Assembly (NCBI GenBank): GCA_964588705.1
Contig: CAZPQV010000071.1
Span: 1 to 9,719, forward strand
DNA: 9,719 nt
Direction of reading: 5' to 3'
Origin: CAZPQV01 sp964588705
Lineage (GTDB): Bacteria; Bacteroidota; Bacteroidia; Flavobacteriales; Weeksellaceae
Position numbers and translations under genes: made by a program. Below are positions 1 through 6,622 of the stretch, piece after piece. The notes under the pieces are model-generated. The model made no database searches. It was not told where the DNA came from and was given only the letters and a program-made list of their open reading frames with translations. The stretch's first letter is position 1, and each line of letters opens with the position of its first letter.

Positions 1-287
1 GTCTTGACGCAAGAGATAAAAACCCACAGTCTCTAGGAGAAACAATAACTCATGAGCTAGCGTTGCACGGATATAAAGTTGATGAAATAATCAAAGCATA
101 TGAAAAAGGAGGAATGGAAGCGGTTAATAAATTGATGCCAAACGATCGTGGGAATTCTGACCATAATGCTTTAAAAAATAACAGCCAAAATCATCAAGGT
201 GTTAAAAAATATAATGAGACAAAAAATGAACTTATTGAAGTTAATCCAAAATACAAGCAAGAATTTGAAAAGGCAAAAAAGGAATAA
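1..287 (+). CDS. C-terminal end of a toxin domain, probably an Rhs tip (5' end outside window)
   Basis: Partial gene: the frame is open from the first bases and stops with TAA at 285-287. The visible protein begins LDARDKNPQSLGETITHELA and contains HELALH, an HExxxH motif, about 18 residues in. A second His-containing patch (SDHNALKNNSQNH) and a lysine/glutamate-rich tail follow. By analogy with the two downstream Rhs tips, this is likely the toxic C-terminal domain of an Rhs protein or orphan tip, and the HExxxH may bind a metal. The Rhs part itself is not visible, so the Rhs assignment rests on position, the following lipoprotein and the similar motif. An internal TTG at 63 is not a credible start because coding clearly continues upstream. 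The enzymatic activity is unknown. Confidence 0.6.
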   Translation, partial: LDARDKNPQSLGETITHELALHGYKVDEIIKAYEKGGMEAVNKLMPNDRGNSDHNALKNNSQNHQGVKKYNETKNELIEVNPKYKQEFEKAKKE

Positions 288-747
288 CCTCATTAGATTT
301 AATGTCTTTATTCCGTGTATATTAATCTTGTTTATTTCTTGTAATAAAAATAATAAAGTAAAGTTTGCTAGTAGTTTTCCAGAAGAATATGAGGTTGATT
401 ACAGTAAAGATACTATAAGGATAGTTTTTAAACATTTAAAATCTAAAATTACAGACACTTTGGTTTGTGCTAAATTAGGAAATGATTTTTTTGAAGTAGA
501 CAAGAGTAACAATAAGAATTTGTTTCTTTCAACAAATAAGGACACTTTATACTCTGTCAATGATGATGGATCTTCATATAAAACAGAAATAAAAAAAGTT
601 AATGACTCATCTTTTAAAACATCTACAATCTTAGTAAATGATTTAGGGAGTGAGGTTTTGTTATCATCTATTTATTATGATAAAAATTATAAAATATTAA
701 AGATAGAAAAACAAGGTACGGTTATTTTTCTTCCTCAGAACAAATAA
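226..747 (+). CDS. Putative immunity lipoprotein of the first toxin cassette
   Basis: The protein has a hydrophobic stretch ending in a lipobox (FIPCILILFISC); the lipidated cysteine would be followed by NKNNK. The mature part is about 135 residues, polar and rich in beta-type segments, with no family I recognise. It directly follows the toxin end, as lipoprotein genes do after the other two toxin tips in this window, so immunity or neutralisation in the periplasm or at a membrane is inferred. The start is uncertain. ATG at 226 gives a long basic leader and overlaps the toxin by 62 nt. The spot just after the toxin stop, which would give a normal 16-residue signal peptide, has ATT (292) instead of ATG. 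GTG 199 and ATG 214 are further options. The gene ends just before a hairpin terminator. Confidence 0.65.
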   Translation: MNLLKLIQNTSKNLKRQKRNNLIRFNVFIPCILILFISCNKNNKVKFASSFPEEYEVDYSKDTIRIVFKHLKSKITDTLVCAKLGNDFFEVDKSNNKNLFLSTNKDTLYSVNDDGSSYKTEIKKVNDSSFKTSTILVNDLGSEVLLSSIYYDKNYKILKIEKQGTVIFLPQNK

Positions 748-752
748 AAGAC

Positions 753-778
753 AACTCCCGCCGATTGGCGGGAGTTTT
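753..778. terminator. Bidirectional hairpin terminator between convergent genes
   Basis: Eight-base perfect arms CTCCCGCC (755-762) and GGCGGGAG (767-774) flank a GATT loop, followed by TTTT on the plus strand and AA/TT extension of the stem. It lies between the lipoprotein stop (747) and the end of the minus-strand regulator (781), so it probably serves both. The core equals the reverse complement of the terminator core at 9223-9242. Confidence 0.85.
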
Positions 779-780
779 AT

Positions 781-1140
781 TTATATCGCAAGCGCATTAG
801 AGAGCGTTTTTTTAAGTTTTAGGTTATAGAGAGCCATATCAATAATACTGAATATGGATTCTTTTTGTTTATCGTCCAGCTGTTCTATCAGTTGGACTTT
901 TTCTATTACCGATTTATTGAGAGAATCAATCTCAGAAAATACATTATCAGAATTTACAATATCTGCGATGCTTACGCCTAAAGCGTTTGCAATTTTTTCT
1001 ATTGAGGAAAATTGTGGGTCTACTTTACCGTTCTCAATTTTAGAGTATTGGCTTGGGTTCATACTCAAAGTTAGGGCAACTTCTTTTTGAGACAAACCTT
1101 TTGCCTCTCTTACTTTTTTTATTTTCTCGCCTATATTCAT
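781..1140 (-). CDS. XRE-family helix-turn-helix repressor
   Basis: 119-residue protein with a classic HTH_3/Cro-CI-type domain at about residues 5-60: KIKKVREAKGLSQKEVA, then the recognition-helix region MNPSQYSKIENG, then FSSIEKIANALGVSIADI. The C-terminal half (residues 66-110) is helical and probably mediates dimerisation. It is transcribed away from the primase gene, with 143 bp of shared control region between them. That region holds a 20-bp palindrome and two further copies of its half-site, one just ahead of each gene. This suggests that the protein represses both itself and the replication/recombination genes. The start ATG at 1138-1140 agrees with the domain start. The family call is firm; the target is inferred. 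Confidence 0.9.
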   Translation of the reverse strand: MNIGEKIKKVREAKGLSQKEVALTLSMNPSQYSKIENGKVDPQFSSIEKIANALGVSIADIVNSDNVFSEIDSLNKSVIEKVQLIEQLDDKQKESIFSIIDMALYNLKLKKTLSNALAI

Positions 1141-1147
1141 TTGTTGA

Positions 1148-1156
1148 GTATTTATA
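1148..1156 (+). promoter_or_regulatory. Operator half-site next to the XRE start
   Basis: GTATTTATA, identical to the half-site of the central palindrome (1222-1230), begins 7 bp beyond the XRE start codon. It would lie in the leader or promoter of the repressor gene, consistent with autoregulation. Being short and A+T-rich, it could be chance. Confidence 0.35.
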
Positions 1157-1218
1157 ATAACACGAATTTACTAAAAATAGACTAAATAATACATAATTAA
1201 AAAGTATTGTAATTTTAT

Positions 1219-1238
1219 AATGTATTTATAAATACATT
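1219..1238. promoter_or_regulatory. 20-bp perfect palindrome, probable XRE operator
   Basis: AATGTATTTATAAATACATT reads identically on both strands. It lies in the 143-bp gap between the divergent repressor and primase genes, and immediately upstream of a likely -7 box (1242-1249). A dimer bound here would block the -33 region of the primase promoter. It is the natural candidate operator for the adjacent XRE protein. Confidence 0.6.
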
Positions 1239-1241
1239 TTG

Positions 1242-1249
1242 TAGATTTG
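1242..1249 (+). promoter_or_regulatory. Bacteroidota-type -7 promoter box for the primase/recombinase genes
   Basis: TAGATTTG matches the known Bacteroidota -7 consensus TAnnTTTG exactly. It would start transcription about 25-30 nt ahead of the primase ATG (1284). No clear TTG -33 box lies at the usual distance; that position is occupied by the palindrome at 1219-1238. Confidence 0.5.
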
Positions 1250-1260
1250 TAAAATAGACA

Positions 1261-1269
1261 TATAAATAC
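1261..1269 (-). promoter_or_regulatory. Operator half-site ahead of the primase start
   Basis: TATAAATAC is the reverse complement of the GTATTTATA half-site and lies 15 bp before the primase ATG, around or just after the predicted transcription start. It is the third copy of the half-site in the control region. Support is sequence identity and placement only. Confidence 0.35.
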
Positions 1270-1283
1270 AAAACTTTATTTTT

Positions 1284-3626
1284 ATGGAAATCCCCGAAAT
1301 AAAATCCCAACTCACACTCGCCACTGTTCTGCACTATTACGGTTTAAAAGCAGACAAAACCAACAGAATGCATTGCCCTTTCCACGAGGACAAAACCCCG
1401 AGTTTGCAGGTGTATTATAAAACCCAAACTGCATATTGCTTTTCTTCCAACTGCAAAACCCACGGCAAAAGTATGGATGTAATCGATTTTATTTTGCACA
1501 AAGAAAACTGTACAAAACACGAAGCAATTAAGAAAGCACAGGAAATTTTAGGACACCAAGAACCCAACAAAAAAGACCGTTACCAAAAGGATTTAACGAG
1601 AGAGCAATTTTTAGGAAATATGTTCCAGTATTTTAGAAATGCCATTAATAACAGTAAACCTGCAAAAGATTATTTACAGAAAAGAAATTTAGACTATACA
1701 AAAATCGAGGTCGGTTATAACTCTGGTCAGTTCCATCACGGGGAAAGGAAAGATGAAAATCTAATCAACCAATGTTTGGAATACGGATTGCTGATTGATA
1801 AAGGAATTACAGGAAGAACAGGCGGAAAAGCATACGGAGTTTTTGGAAAATGGTCTATCTGTTTTGCATTGAAAAATAGAGAGAATGAAGTTACAGGATT
1901 ATACTTCCGCTCTACTTTGAACGATGATAAAGCCAAGCATTTTTATTTAAAAGACCGAAAAGGTTTATATCCGGAATATCCAAATCCAAACACAAAAAAA
2001 CTGATATTAACGGAAGCGATTATAGATGCAGCTTCATTACTTCAGATAAAAGAGATTGCAGAAAAATACAGTATTATAGCGTGTTTTGGAACAAACGGAC
2101 TGAATGAAGAAATTTTAAACGCAGTCAAAGAATTAGAAAAACTGGAGGAAATAATTTTTTGTTTTGATAATGATGAAGCCGGAAAAGAAGCGGTTTTGAA
2201 ATATGGAAAATTGTTGCAGGAAGAAATGCCTGGAATAAAAATAAGTTCCGCAGAACCGATAAATAAAGACATTAACGAAACTTTGTTACTGCACAATGAA
2301 GAACTATTTTTGGAATTATTAGAGAAACGGAATTTTTTATTTTCAAATGAAAAAAAAGAAAAAGTAACAGTTACAGACGCAGAACCAAAGGAAGAACCAA
2401 GAGCAGAACCGAAAACTATCACAGAATTTTTAGAGCAAAAAGACTTATTAAAATCACTGAATTATTTAATCGAAAAATCCGGAATAATCGGCGAGGAAAA
2501 CAGCCGAATGTTACTGTTTTTAATCATCATCAGTTATCTGAACAGAAACCCATTACACGCATTAGTACAGGGAAGTTCGGGAAGCGGAAAAACCCACATA
2601 ATAAGTAGAATTGCGGATTTAATGCCACAGGAAGACGTATTAAGATTTACGAGAATAACGGAAAGCAGTCTGTATAATTGGGGCGAGTTCGACCTGTTCC
2701 AGAAGATAATCATCATTGAAGATTTAGACGGATTAAAGGAAGACGCACTTTATGCACTTCGGGAATTTATCAGCAACCAAGTATTAAGAAGTTCCGTAAC
2801 CATAAAAGACAAAAAAGGAAATAACAAATCATCCCATAAAATTGTAAAAGGACAGTTCAGCAGTTTATCAGCGACAACGAAAGGCGAAACGTACGAAGAT
2901 AATATGAGCCGGAGTTTTTTAATTGCAGTTGATGAAAGTAAGGAGCAAACGCAAAGAATTATTAATTACCAGAACCGCAGAAATGCAGGGGAAATCAATC
3001 CTGATGAACAGCAGAAAGCGATACACTTCATACAGAAATTAGTCAGAAATCTAAAGTTTTACGAAGTGATAAATCCTTATGCAACAAAACTCAATCTTCC
3101 CGAAAAAGTGCATAAAATCAGAAGACTCAATGAAATGTACCAAGCCGTAATTAAGCAAGTAACATTTTTAAACCAATACCAAAGAAAGCTCACAAAAGAC
3201 AATCAGTTAATTACGGAAATCGAAGATATAGAACAGGCAACGGAAATCCTTTTTGAAAGTATTGTTTTAAAAGTTGATGAATTAGACGGAAGTTTAAGGC
3301 AGTTCTACGAAAGACTGAAAAAGTTTGTAAAAAACGAAAAGCAGGATTTTGTTTTAAGAGAAATCCGGCAGGAATTTAATATCAGTAAAACGCAAATGTT
3401 CCGCTATATACAGACTTTAACGGAGTTGGATTATATTAAATCAATCGGAGGTTTTGCCAACAAAGGCATCAAATATAAAATCTCTTATTGGGATAATTAT
3501 CAGAAACTAAGAACTGAAATCAAAGACTTTTTAATGTTACAAATACAGCAGTTGAAACAGGAACAAACCGCACCCTCAAAACCCAAACATAAAAAACTAA
3601 GTACGATAGTAAGCGAAAGTATTTAG
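1284..3626 (+). CDS. DNA primase fused to a P-loop ATPase (probable primase-helicase)
   Basis: 780 residues. At the N-terminus is a CHC2-type primase zinc finger with likely ligands C31, H34, C52 and C57 (CPFHEDKTPS and CFSSNC). A Toprim domain follows at about 238-335: conserved E244 in LTEAIIDAAS, D295/D297 in FDNDEAG, and the KDINE patch at 328-332. An acidic/proline linker (about 358-377) leads to a P-loop ATPase with Walker A GSSGSGKT (430-437), Walker B IIIIEDLD (475-482) and a possible arginine finger in NMSRS (R543). A winged-helix-like stretch (about 688-730) and a basic tail end the protein. The layout fits synthesis of primers and unwinding at the element's own origin, as in replication proteins of phage satellites and plasmids. 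The ATPase subfamily is not certain. It starts at ATG 1284 behind a Bacteroidota promoter box and repressor sites. Confidence 0.88.
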   Translation: MEIPEIKSQLTLATVLHYYGLKADKTNRMHCPFHEDKTPSLQVYYKTQTAYCFSSNCKTHGKSMDVIDFILHKENCTKHEAIKKAQEILGHQEPNKKDRYQKDLTREQFLGNMFQYFRNAINNSKPAKDYLQKRNLDYTKIEVGYNSGQFHHGERKDENLINQCLEYGLLIDKGITGRTGGKAYGVFGKWSICFALKNRENEVTGLYFRSTLNDDKAKHFYLKDRKGLYPEYPNPNTKKLILTEAIIDAASLLQIKEIAEKYSIIACFGTNGLNEEILNAVKELEKLEEIIFCFDNDEAGKEAVLKYGKLLQEEMPGIKISSAEPINKDINETLLLHNEELFLELLEKRNFLFSNEKKEKVTVTDAEPKEEPRAEPKTITEFLEQKDLLKSLNYLIEKSGIIGEENSRMLLFLIIISYLNRNPLHALVQGSSGSGKTHIISRIADLMPQEDVLRFTRITESSLYNWGEFDLFQKIIIIEDLDGLKEDALYALREFISNQVLRSSVTIKDKKGNNKSSHKIVKGQFSSLSATTKGETYEDNMSRSFLIAVDESKEQTQRIINYQNRRNAGEINPDEQQKAIHFIQKLVRNLKFYEVINPYATKLNLPEKVHKIRRLNEMYQAVIKQVTFLNQYQRKLTKDNQLITEIEDIEQATEILFESIVLKVDELDGSLRQFYERLKKFVKNEKQDFVLREIRQEFNISKTQMFRYIQTLTELDYIKSIGGFANKGIKYKISYWDNYQKLRTEIKDFLMLQIQQLKQEQTAPSKPKHKKLSTIVSESI

Positions 3627-3764
3627 GAACACCACGAAACACAAAAGGAACGCTAAAAGATATATCTATGATAATAAGAAATCCGATGAATAATGGATTT
3701 ACAGAGAAATTAAAAGTTAGCGGTCCAAATTCCACGAGAATGAGTAAGGAAAAACGTCATAGCA

Positions 3765-4631
3765 ATGGAAGAAACTTTAAAAGATTACTACAATTACTTA
3801 CTGATAAAGGGATATATCGAAGAAACAGCAAGAAAAAGATACAACGACATCAGAGAATTTTTAGAATTTACTGGTAAAGATTTTAGAAAAATAATTGAGC
3901 AAGATGTTTTAAAATATTATGAATTTTTAAAGCAAAGACCCAATAAAATTACAGGAAAAGGAACACTGAAACCCAATACTATTATACAGAATATTCTTTC
4001 TATTACAGGGTTTTACGAAATGCTCTACGAGCTGGGAAAACTCCCCGAATTATTACAAATCAACATTAATTATCCAAAGCATTACGAGAATGATTTTGTA
4101 AGAGAAATCGTAACACAGGAAGAAGTAAAAAAACTTTACGAAATCGCAGATTTACAGGAAAAAGTGATTTTAAATTTAGCGTATGGTTGCGGACTCCGAG
4201 TAGCAGAATTAGTAGCCGTGAATAAAGAAGATATTTATCTGAAGGAAAATTTATTAATCGTTCCAAAAGGAAAATTTAATAAAAGAAGAATTGTTCCATT
4301 TACCGAGAAAATCAGAAAAGATTTTGAAGAATTTATTTTTTCATCTGAAAACAAAAGTTGTTTAATAACCAACTCAAAAGGCGATAGAATGCAGGAATGG
4401 ACGTATAACAGCACTTTGAAAAACTTACTCAAAAGAATAAAGATAAAAGAGGAAAGAATAAAGAAAATCAGTATTCATAGTCTAAGGCACAGTATTGCAA
4501 CACATCTTTTAGAAAATGGGATGGAGCTCGAAAAAGTCAGAGATTTTTTAGGACATAGCCAACTAGAAACCACAGAAATATATACGCACATCAATAAAAA
4601 TCAACTCAAAAATTTAAAAGAATATGGATAA
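3765..4631 (+). CDS. Tyrosine recombinase/integrase with complete active site (XerC/D-like)
   Basis: 288 residues, the usual size for XerC/D-type enzymes. The N-terminal SAM-like DNA-binding domain spans about 1-100 (ETLKDYYNYLLIKGYIEETA). The catalytic domain has R145 in YGCGLRVAEL, K170 in PKGKFNKRR, H238 and R241 in IHSLRHS, H264 in FLGHS, and nucleophile Y273 in TEIYTH. All expected catalytic residues are present, so it should cut and rejoin DNA. The gene lies 138 bp after the primase and overlaps the next recombinase by one base (TAATG), so the two are probably translated together. It is the likely integrase of the module. The chromosomal dif-acting XerC/D is less likely, given its partner and surroundings. 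Confidence 0.92.
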   Translation: MEETLKDYYNYLLIKGYIEETARKRYNDIREFLEFTGKDFRKIIEQDVLKYYEFLKQRPNKITGKGTLKPNTIIQNILSITGFYEMLYELGKLPELLQININYPKHYENDFVREIVTQEEVKKLYEIADLQEKVILNLAYGCGLRVAELVAVNKEDIYLKENLLIVPKGKFNKRRIVPFTEKIRKDFEEFIFSSENKSCLITNSKGDRMQEWTYNSTLKNLLKRIKIKEERIKKISIHSLRHSIATHLLENGMELEKVRDFLGHSQLETTEIYTHINKNQLKNLKEYG

Positions 4632-5491
4632 TGAAATTAGAAGATTACTTGAAAGAAAATTATAAAACTAAAAACCTAAAAACCTTAATTAAAAGATTTA
4701 CAGATTATCAAAACGGAAAAGAAAAAACCGCAAAACTGAAAGATATTTTAGAATACATCAACTATTTAAGAAAACAAAATCTAAATCCGAAAACCTTAAG
4801 AAATAACCTTTTTGCAATAAAAATCTACTACAAATATTTAATTGAAACAGGACAAAGAAATGACCATCCTTGTTTAAAACTGAACTTAAAAGACAAAGTA
4901 AACCGAAGCATTGCAACCGAAAAATTATACAGCAAAGAAAAATTAGAAAACCTTTTAGAAAACCATAATCCGAAAGATAAAACTCTCAAAACAAGAAATT
5001 TAGTCATCATAAGTTTACTCATTAATCAAGCGTTATTAGTCAATGAAATAACCGATTTACAACTAGAAAATTTAGATCTGGAGAAAGCAGAAATTTTCAT
5101 AAAAAAAGGAGGAAAAACCAATGCAAGAAAACTTCCTTTAAAAGCCAATCAAATTATTTTGTTCCAAAACTATTTAGAAGAAAGACAGGAAATTTTATCT
5201 AAAAACCAAACACTAAAAACCAACAACTTTTTTATATTATCAAAGTTCGGAATCGCTTTAAATCCACACGGAATAAGCCGTTTAATCAATGAAAATAAAC
5301 CAAAACAGGAACGAATCCAACCGCTAAAAATCCGCCAATCCGTAATCGCAAATCTTTTAAAATCTGGAAACGATTTAAGAGTTGTACAAATATTCATCGG
5401 ACATCGCAGAAGTTCCAGCACAGAAGAATACAAACAAACCGAACTCGAAGCTTTACAAAACGCAGTCAACCAATACCACCCTTTGAAATAA
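4631..5491 (+). CDS. Second tyrosine recombinase, atypical active site
   Basis: 286 residues with the same overall plan: N-terminal helical domain (about 1-90), then a catalytic domain. The start ATG shares its A with the stop of the preceding gene. Aligned by eye with the upstream enzyme, it keeps K162 (KKGGKTNARKLPL), R235 (PLKIRQS), H258 (FIGHRR) and Y267 (STEEYKQ). The first catalytic arginine is replaced by L136 (NQALLVNEI), and the histidine of the HxxR box by L232. The gene is intact and its Tyr/His/Arg box well kept, so this looks like a specialised partner rather than a decaying copy. It may work as a heteromer with the complete enzyme, shaping the synapse or cutting only one strand pair. 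Family membership is firm; the degree of activity is inference. Confidence 0.85.
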   Translation: MKLEDYLKENYKTKNLKTLIKRFTDYQNGKEKTAKLKDILEYINYLRKQNLNPKTLRNNLFAIKIYYKYLIETGQRNDHPCLKLNLKDKVNRSIATEKLYSKEKLENLLENHNPKDKTLKTRNLVIISLLINQALLVNEITDLQLENLDLEKAEIFIKKGGKTNARKLPLKANQIILFQNYLEERQEILSKNQTLKTNNFFILSKFGIALNPHGISRLINENKPKQERIQPLKIRQSVIANLLKSGNDLRVVQIFIGHRRSSSTEEYKQTELEALQNAVNQYHPLK

Positions 5492-5526
5492 TTGTTAGAT
5501 TGCTAAATTGTTAGACTGTTACATTG
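5491..5526 (+). repeat. Short imperfect tandem repeats after the recombinases
   Basis: Three related 12-mers lie directly at the end of the second recombinase: ATTGTTAGATTG (5491-5502), ATTGTTAGACTG (5507-5518) and ACTGTTACATTG (5515-5526, overlapping). They could be recombinase arm sites or simple A+T-rich intergenic repetition. Confidence 0.35.
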
Positions 5527-6578
5527 ACGAAGTCCATCGCCTGCATTTTGAATTAAATATCCCGCCCTCCAAATAAAAAAGACATTTTCCTCCAACCCTT
5601 TTCCAAAACTTTGCCGAGCTTTAAATGCCACAGCAAGTAACATAATCGAAATTATACGCACGTCCAACGCAATCGGAGAGTTCGTCCAGTTCCTTCCCTC
5701 ACAAAACCGATGGTGCCTATAATTTGGGATTATGTAAAATGCTTTCCTACGCTTCGTTTTTGAAAAAAACTCCGCTTCCACCGCTTTTAGCCAACACCTT
5801 TCCCGACTTCTTTCCCAATCCGGAAAAAGACTTTTTTGCCAGCACCTACAACCACCCGAAATAAGGAAAAATGCGCCAAAGCTCTGAAAGTTCTCCGATT
5901 GGAATTTTAGTTATCAAAACCACGAAAATGTGGATAAAGCCAGCGCTTTTTCCTCTGCTATTTTACCCACATTTACAACAACACCGACAACAGTTCTTGA
6001 AATCATTTTCTAACCTTTATTGAATTGCTTGCAACAATAATCAAAACTGTAAGGGAAATGATAAAATAAATTACTTCGTTCATAATATGAATTTTTTTAA
6101 ATTTTCTTTTTTTTGACAAATATAAACTCAAGCTTTAGCGAAATTGGTTTTGCTTAATATTGTCCGTAAACAACTGAAATCCAGAGTTTTTTTTATTTTT
6201 TTAAAGCAAAAGTATTTTAGAAGTCGGAGAAAAAGTGTTACGCGGAAACGAAAAAAGTTCGGAAATACTGAACGGTTATTTGCCGGATTAAAGAACAGAA
6301 GCAAAAAAATTATTAGTAGTTGGAAAAGTCTATTTGCGGAGCGAAAACATAAAATTTATTATAGTCGGAAAAACGAATGTTTTCTCCGACTATAATTAAG
6401 CGTATTTTATGTTACTTAGACTTTATGGGGACATTTTTCTGCTTCTGTTTTTTAGAATATCAATCCATTTATTTTTTTTCAAATGAAAAAGAAAAATTTT
6501 ATCTTTACAAAAGCGAGCAAGAGCAGACGATCACAGTGTAAAGCCTCGCGCGAGGAAAATGTTGAGTAGAGTTAGTAG
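5492..6578. other. Gene-poor stretch between the recombinases and the orphan Rhs cassettes
   Basis: About 1.1 kb without a convincing gene. From 5560 to 5870 the plus strand is unusually C-rich, unlike the rest of the window. It holds short open frames (5739-5864, 41 aa; 5871-6023, 50 aa; 5503-5781 minus strand, 92 aa; 6144-6395, 83 aa), none with a recognisable domain. It also contains a 10-bp inverted repeat (CAATCGGAGA at 5670-5679 and its complement at 5892-5901), a large hairpin (6346-6413) and a palindrome CCTCGCGCGAGG (6544-6555). A 28-codon frame (6483-6569) precedes the orphan Rhs repeat. TATCTTTA at 6500-6507 resembles a -7 box but has no -33 partner. This may be the non-coding end of the mobile module plus debris of older insertions. 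Confidence 0.5.
6346..6413. repeat. 68-nt imperfect hairpin with nested arms
   Basis: The outer arms AACATAAAAT (6346-6355) and ATTTTATGTT (6404-6413) are exact complements. The inner arms ATTATAGTCGGA (6358-6369) and TCCGACTATAAT (6385-6396) are also exact, and AAAAC/GTTTT pairs around a GAAT tip with one bulged C (6384). A copy of AGTCGGAGAAAA occurs at 6222-6233. The long bulged cruciform recalls recombination sites that fold as single strands, but it could also be a transcript terminator or an IS relic. Confidence 0.6.
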
Positions 6579-6622
6579 AATGTTGACCCGTTAGCGGAGA
6601 AAATGCCGAGCTGGTCGCCGTA
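6579..6622 (+). repeat. 44-bp direct repeat, copy 1 (Rhs tip anchor)
   Basis: Identical over 44 bases to 7765-7808. It encodes NVDPLAEKMPSWSPY, the conserved junction of Bacteroidota Rhs proteins just after the core. It starts immediately after an in-frame TAG (6576-6578). Its G+C content is about 55% by hand count, far above the toxin DNA that follows. The 8-mer AATGTTGA is also present 21 bp upstream (6558-6565). Confidence 0.95.

Larger units (their letters stand above)
781..5491. mobile_element. Compact integrative module: XRE repressor, primase/ATPase, two tyrosine recombinases
   Basis: The set combines a divergent phage-style repressor, a replication protein and two recombinases, and it separates one toxin cassette from two others. 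This is the gene content expected of a small integrative or satellite-like element. No relaxase, type IV secretion, capsid or excisionase gene is present, so it would not transfer by itself by any known route. The exact ends were not found: no convincing direct repeat links the left edge (around 748-781) with the gene-poor stretch to the right (5492-6578), which may belong to the element. The limits given are those of its genes. Confidence 0.6.

Noticed and set aside
854..1090. Plus-strand frame opposite the XRE gene
   Set aside because: It is the complement of a well-supported helix-turn-helix gene and has no features of its own.
3668..3877. 69-codon frame starting between the primase and first recombinase
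   Set aside because: Its last two thirds lie in another frame of the recombinase, a 113-nt overlap, and the protein has no recognisable feature. The unique front part is only about 32 codons.
3765..5491. Recombinase-in-trio element
   Set aside because: Such elements have three consecutive tyrosine recombinases; only two are present here and the preceding gene is a primase/ATPase.
741..5584. Similar stretches CAAATAAAAGACA (741-753) and CAAATAAAAAAGACA (5570-5584) as element attachment repeats
   Set aside because: Low complexity and differing by two bases; the left copy overlaps the immunity gene stop. Not enough to define element ends.
5503..5781. 92-codon minus-strand frame starting at GTG
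   Set aside because: No domain, signal or family recognised, and the composition looks like complement of C-rich non-coding DNA. It could be a small gene, but the sequence alone does not support it.
5670..5901. 10-bp inverted repeat CAATCGGAGA / TCTCCGATTG as element termini
   Set aside because: The arms are short, 212 bp apart, with mismatches right outside, and no gene lies between; chance is plausible.
5739..6023. Two consecutive short plus-strand frames (41 and 50 codons)
   Set aside because: Both start with ATG, but they are short, without known motifs, and in different frames of an unusual C-rich stretch. Mentioned under the gene-poor region only.
6144..6395. 83-codon Lys/Arg-rich frame starting at TTG
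   Set aside because: Weak start, biased composition from A-rich DNA, and its end runs into the hairpin at 6346-6413.
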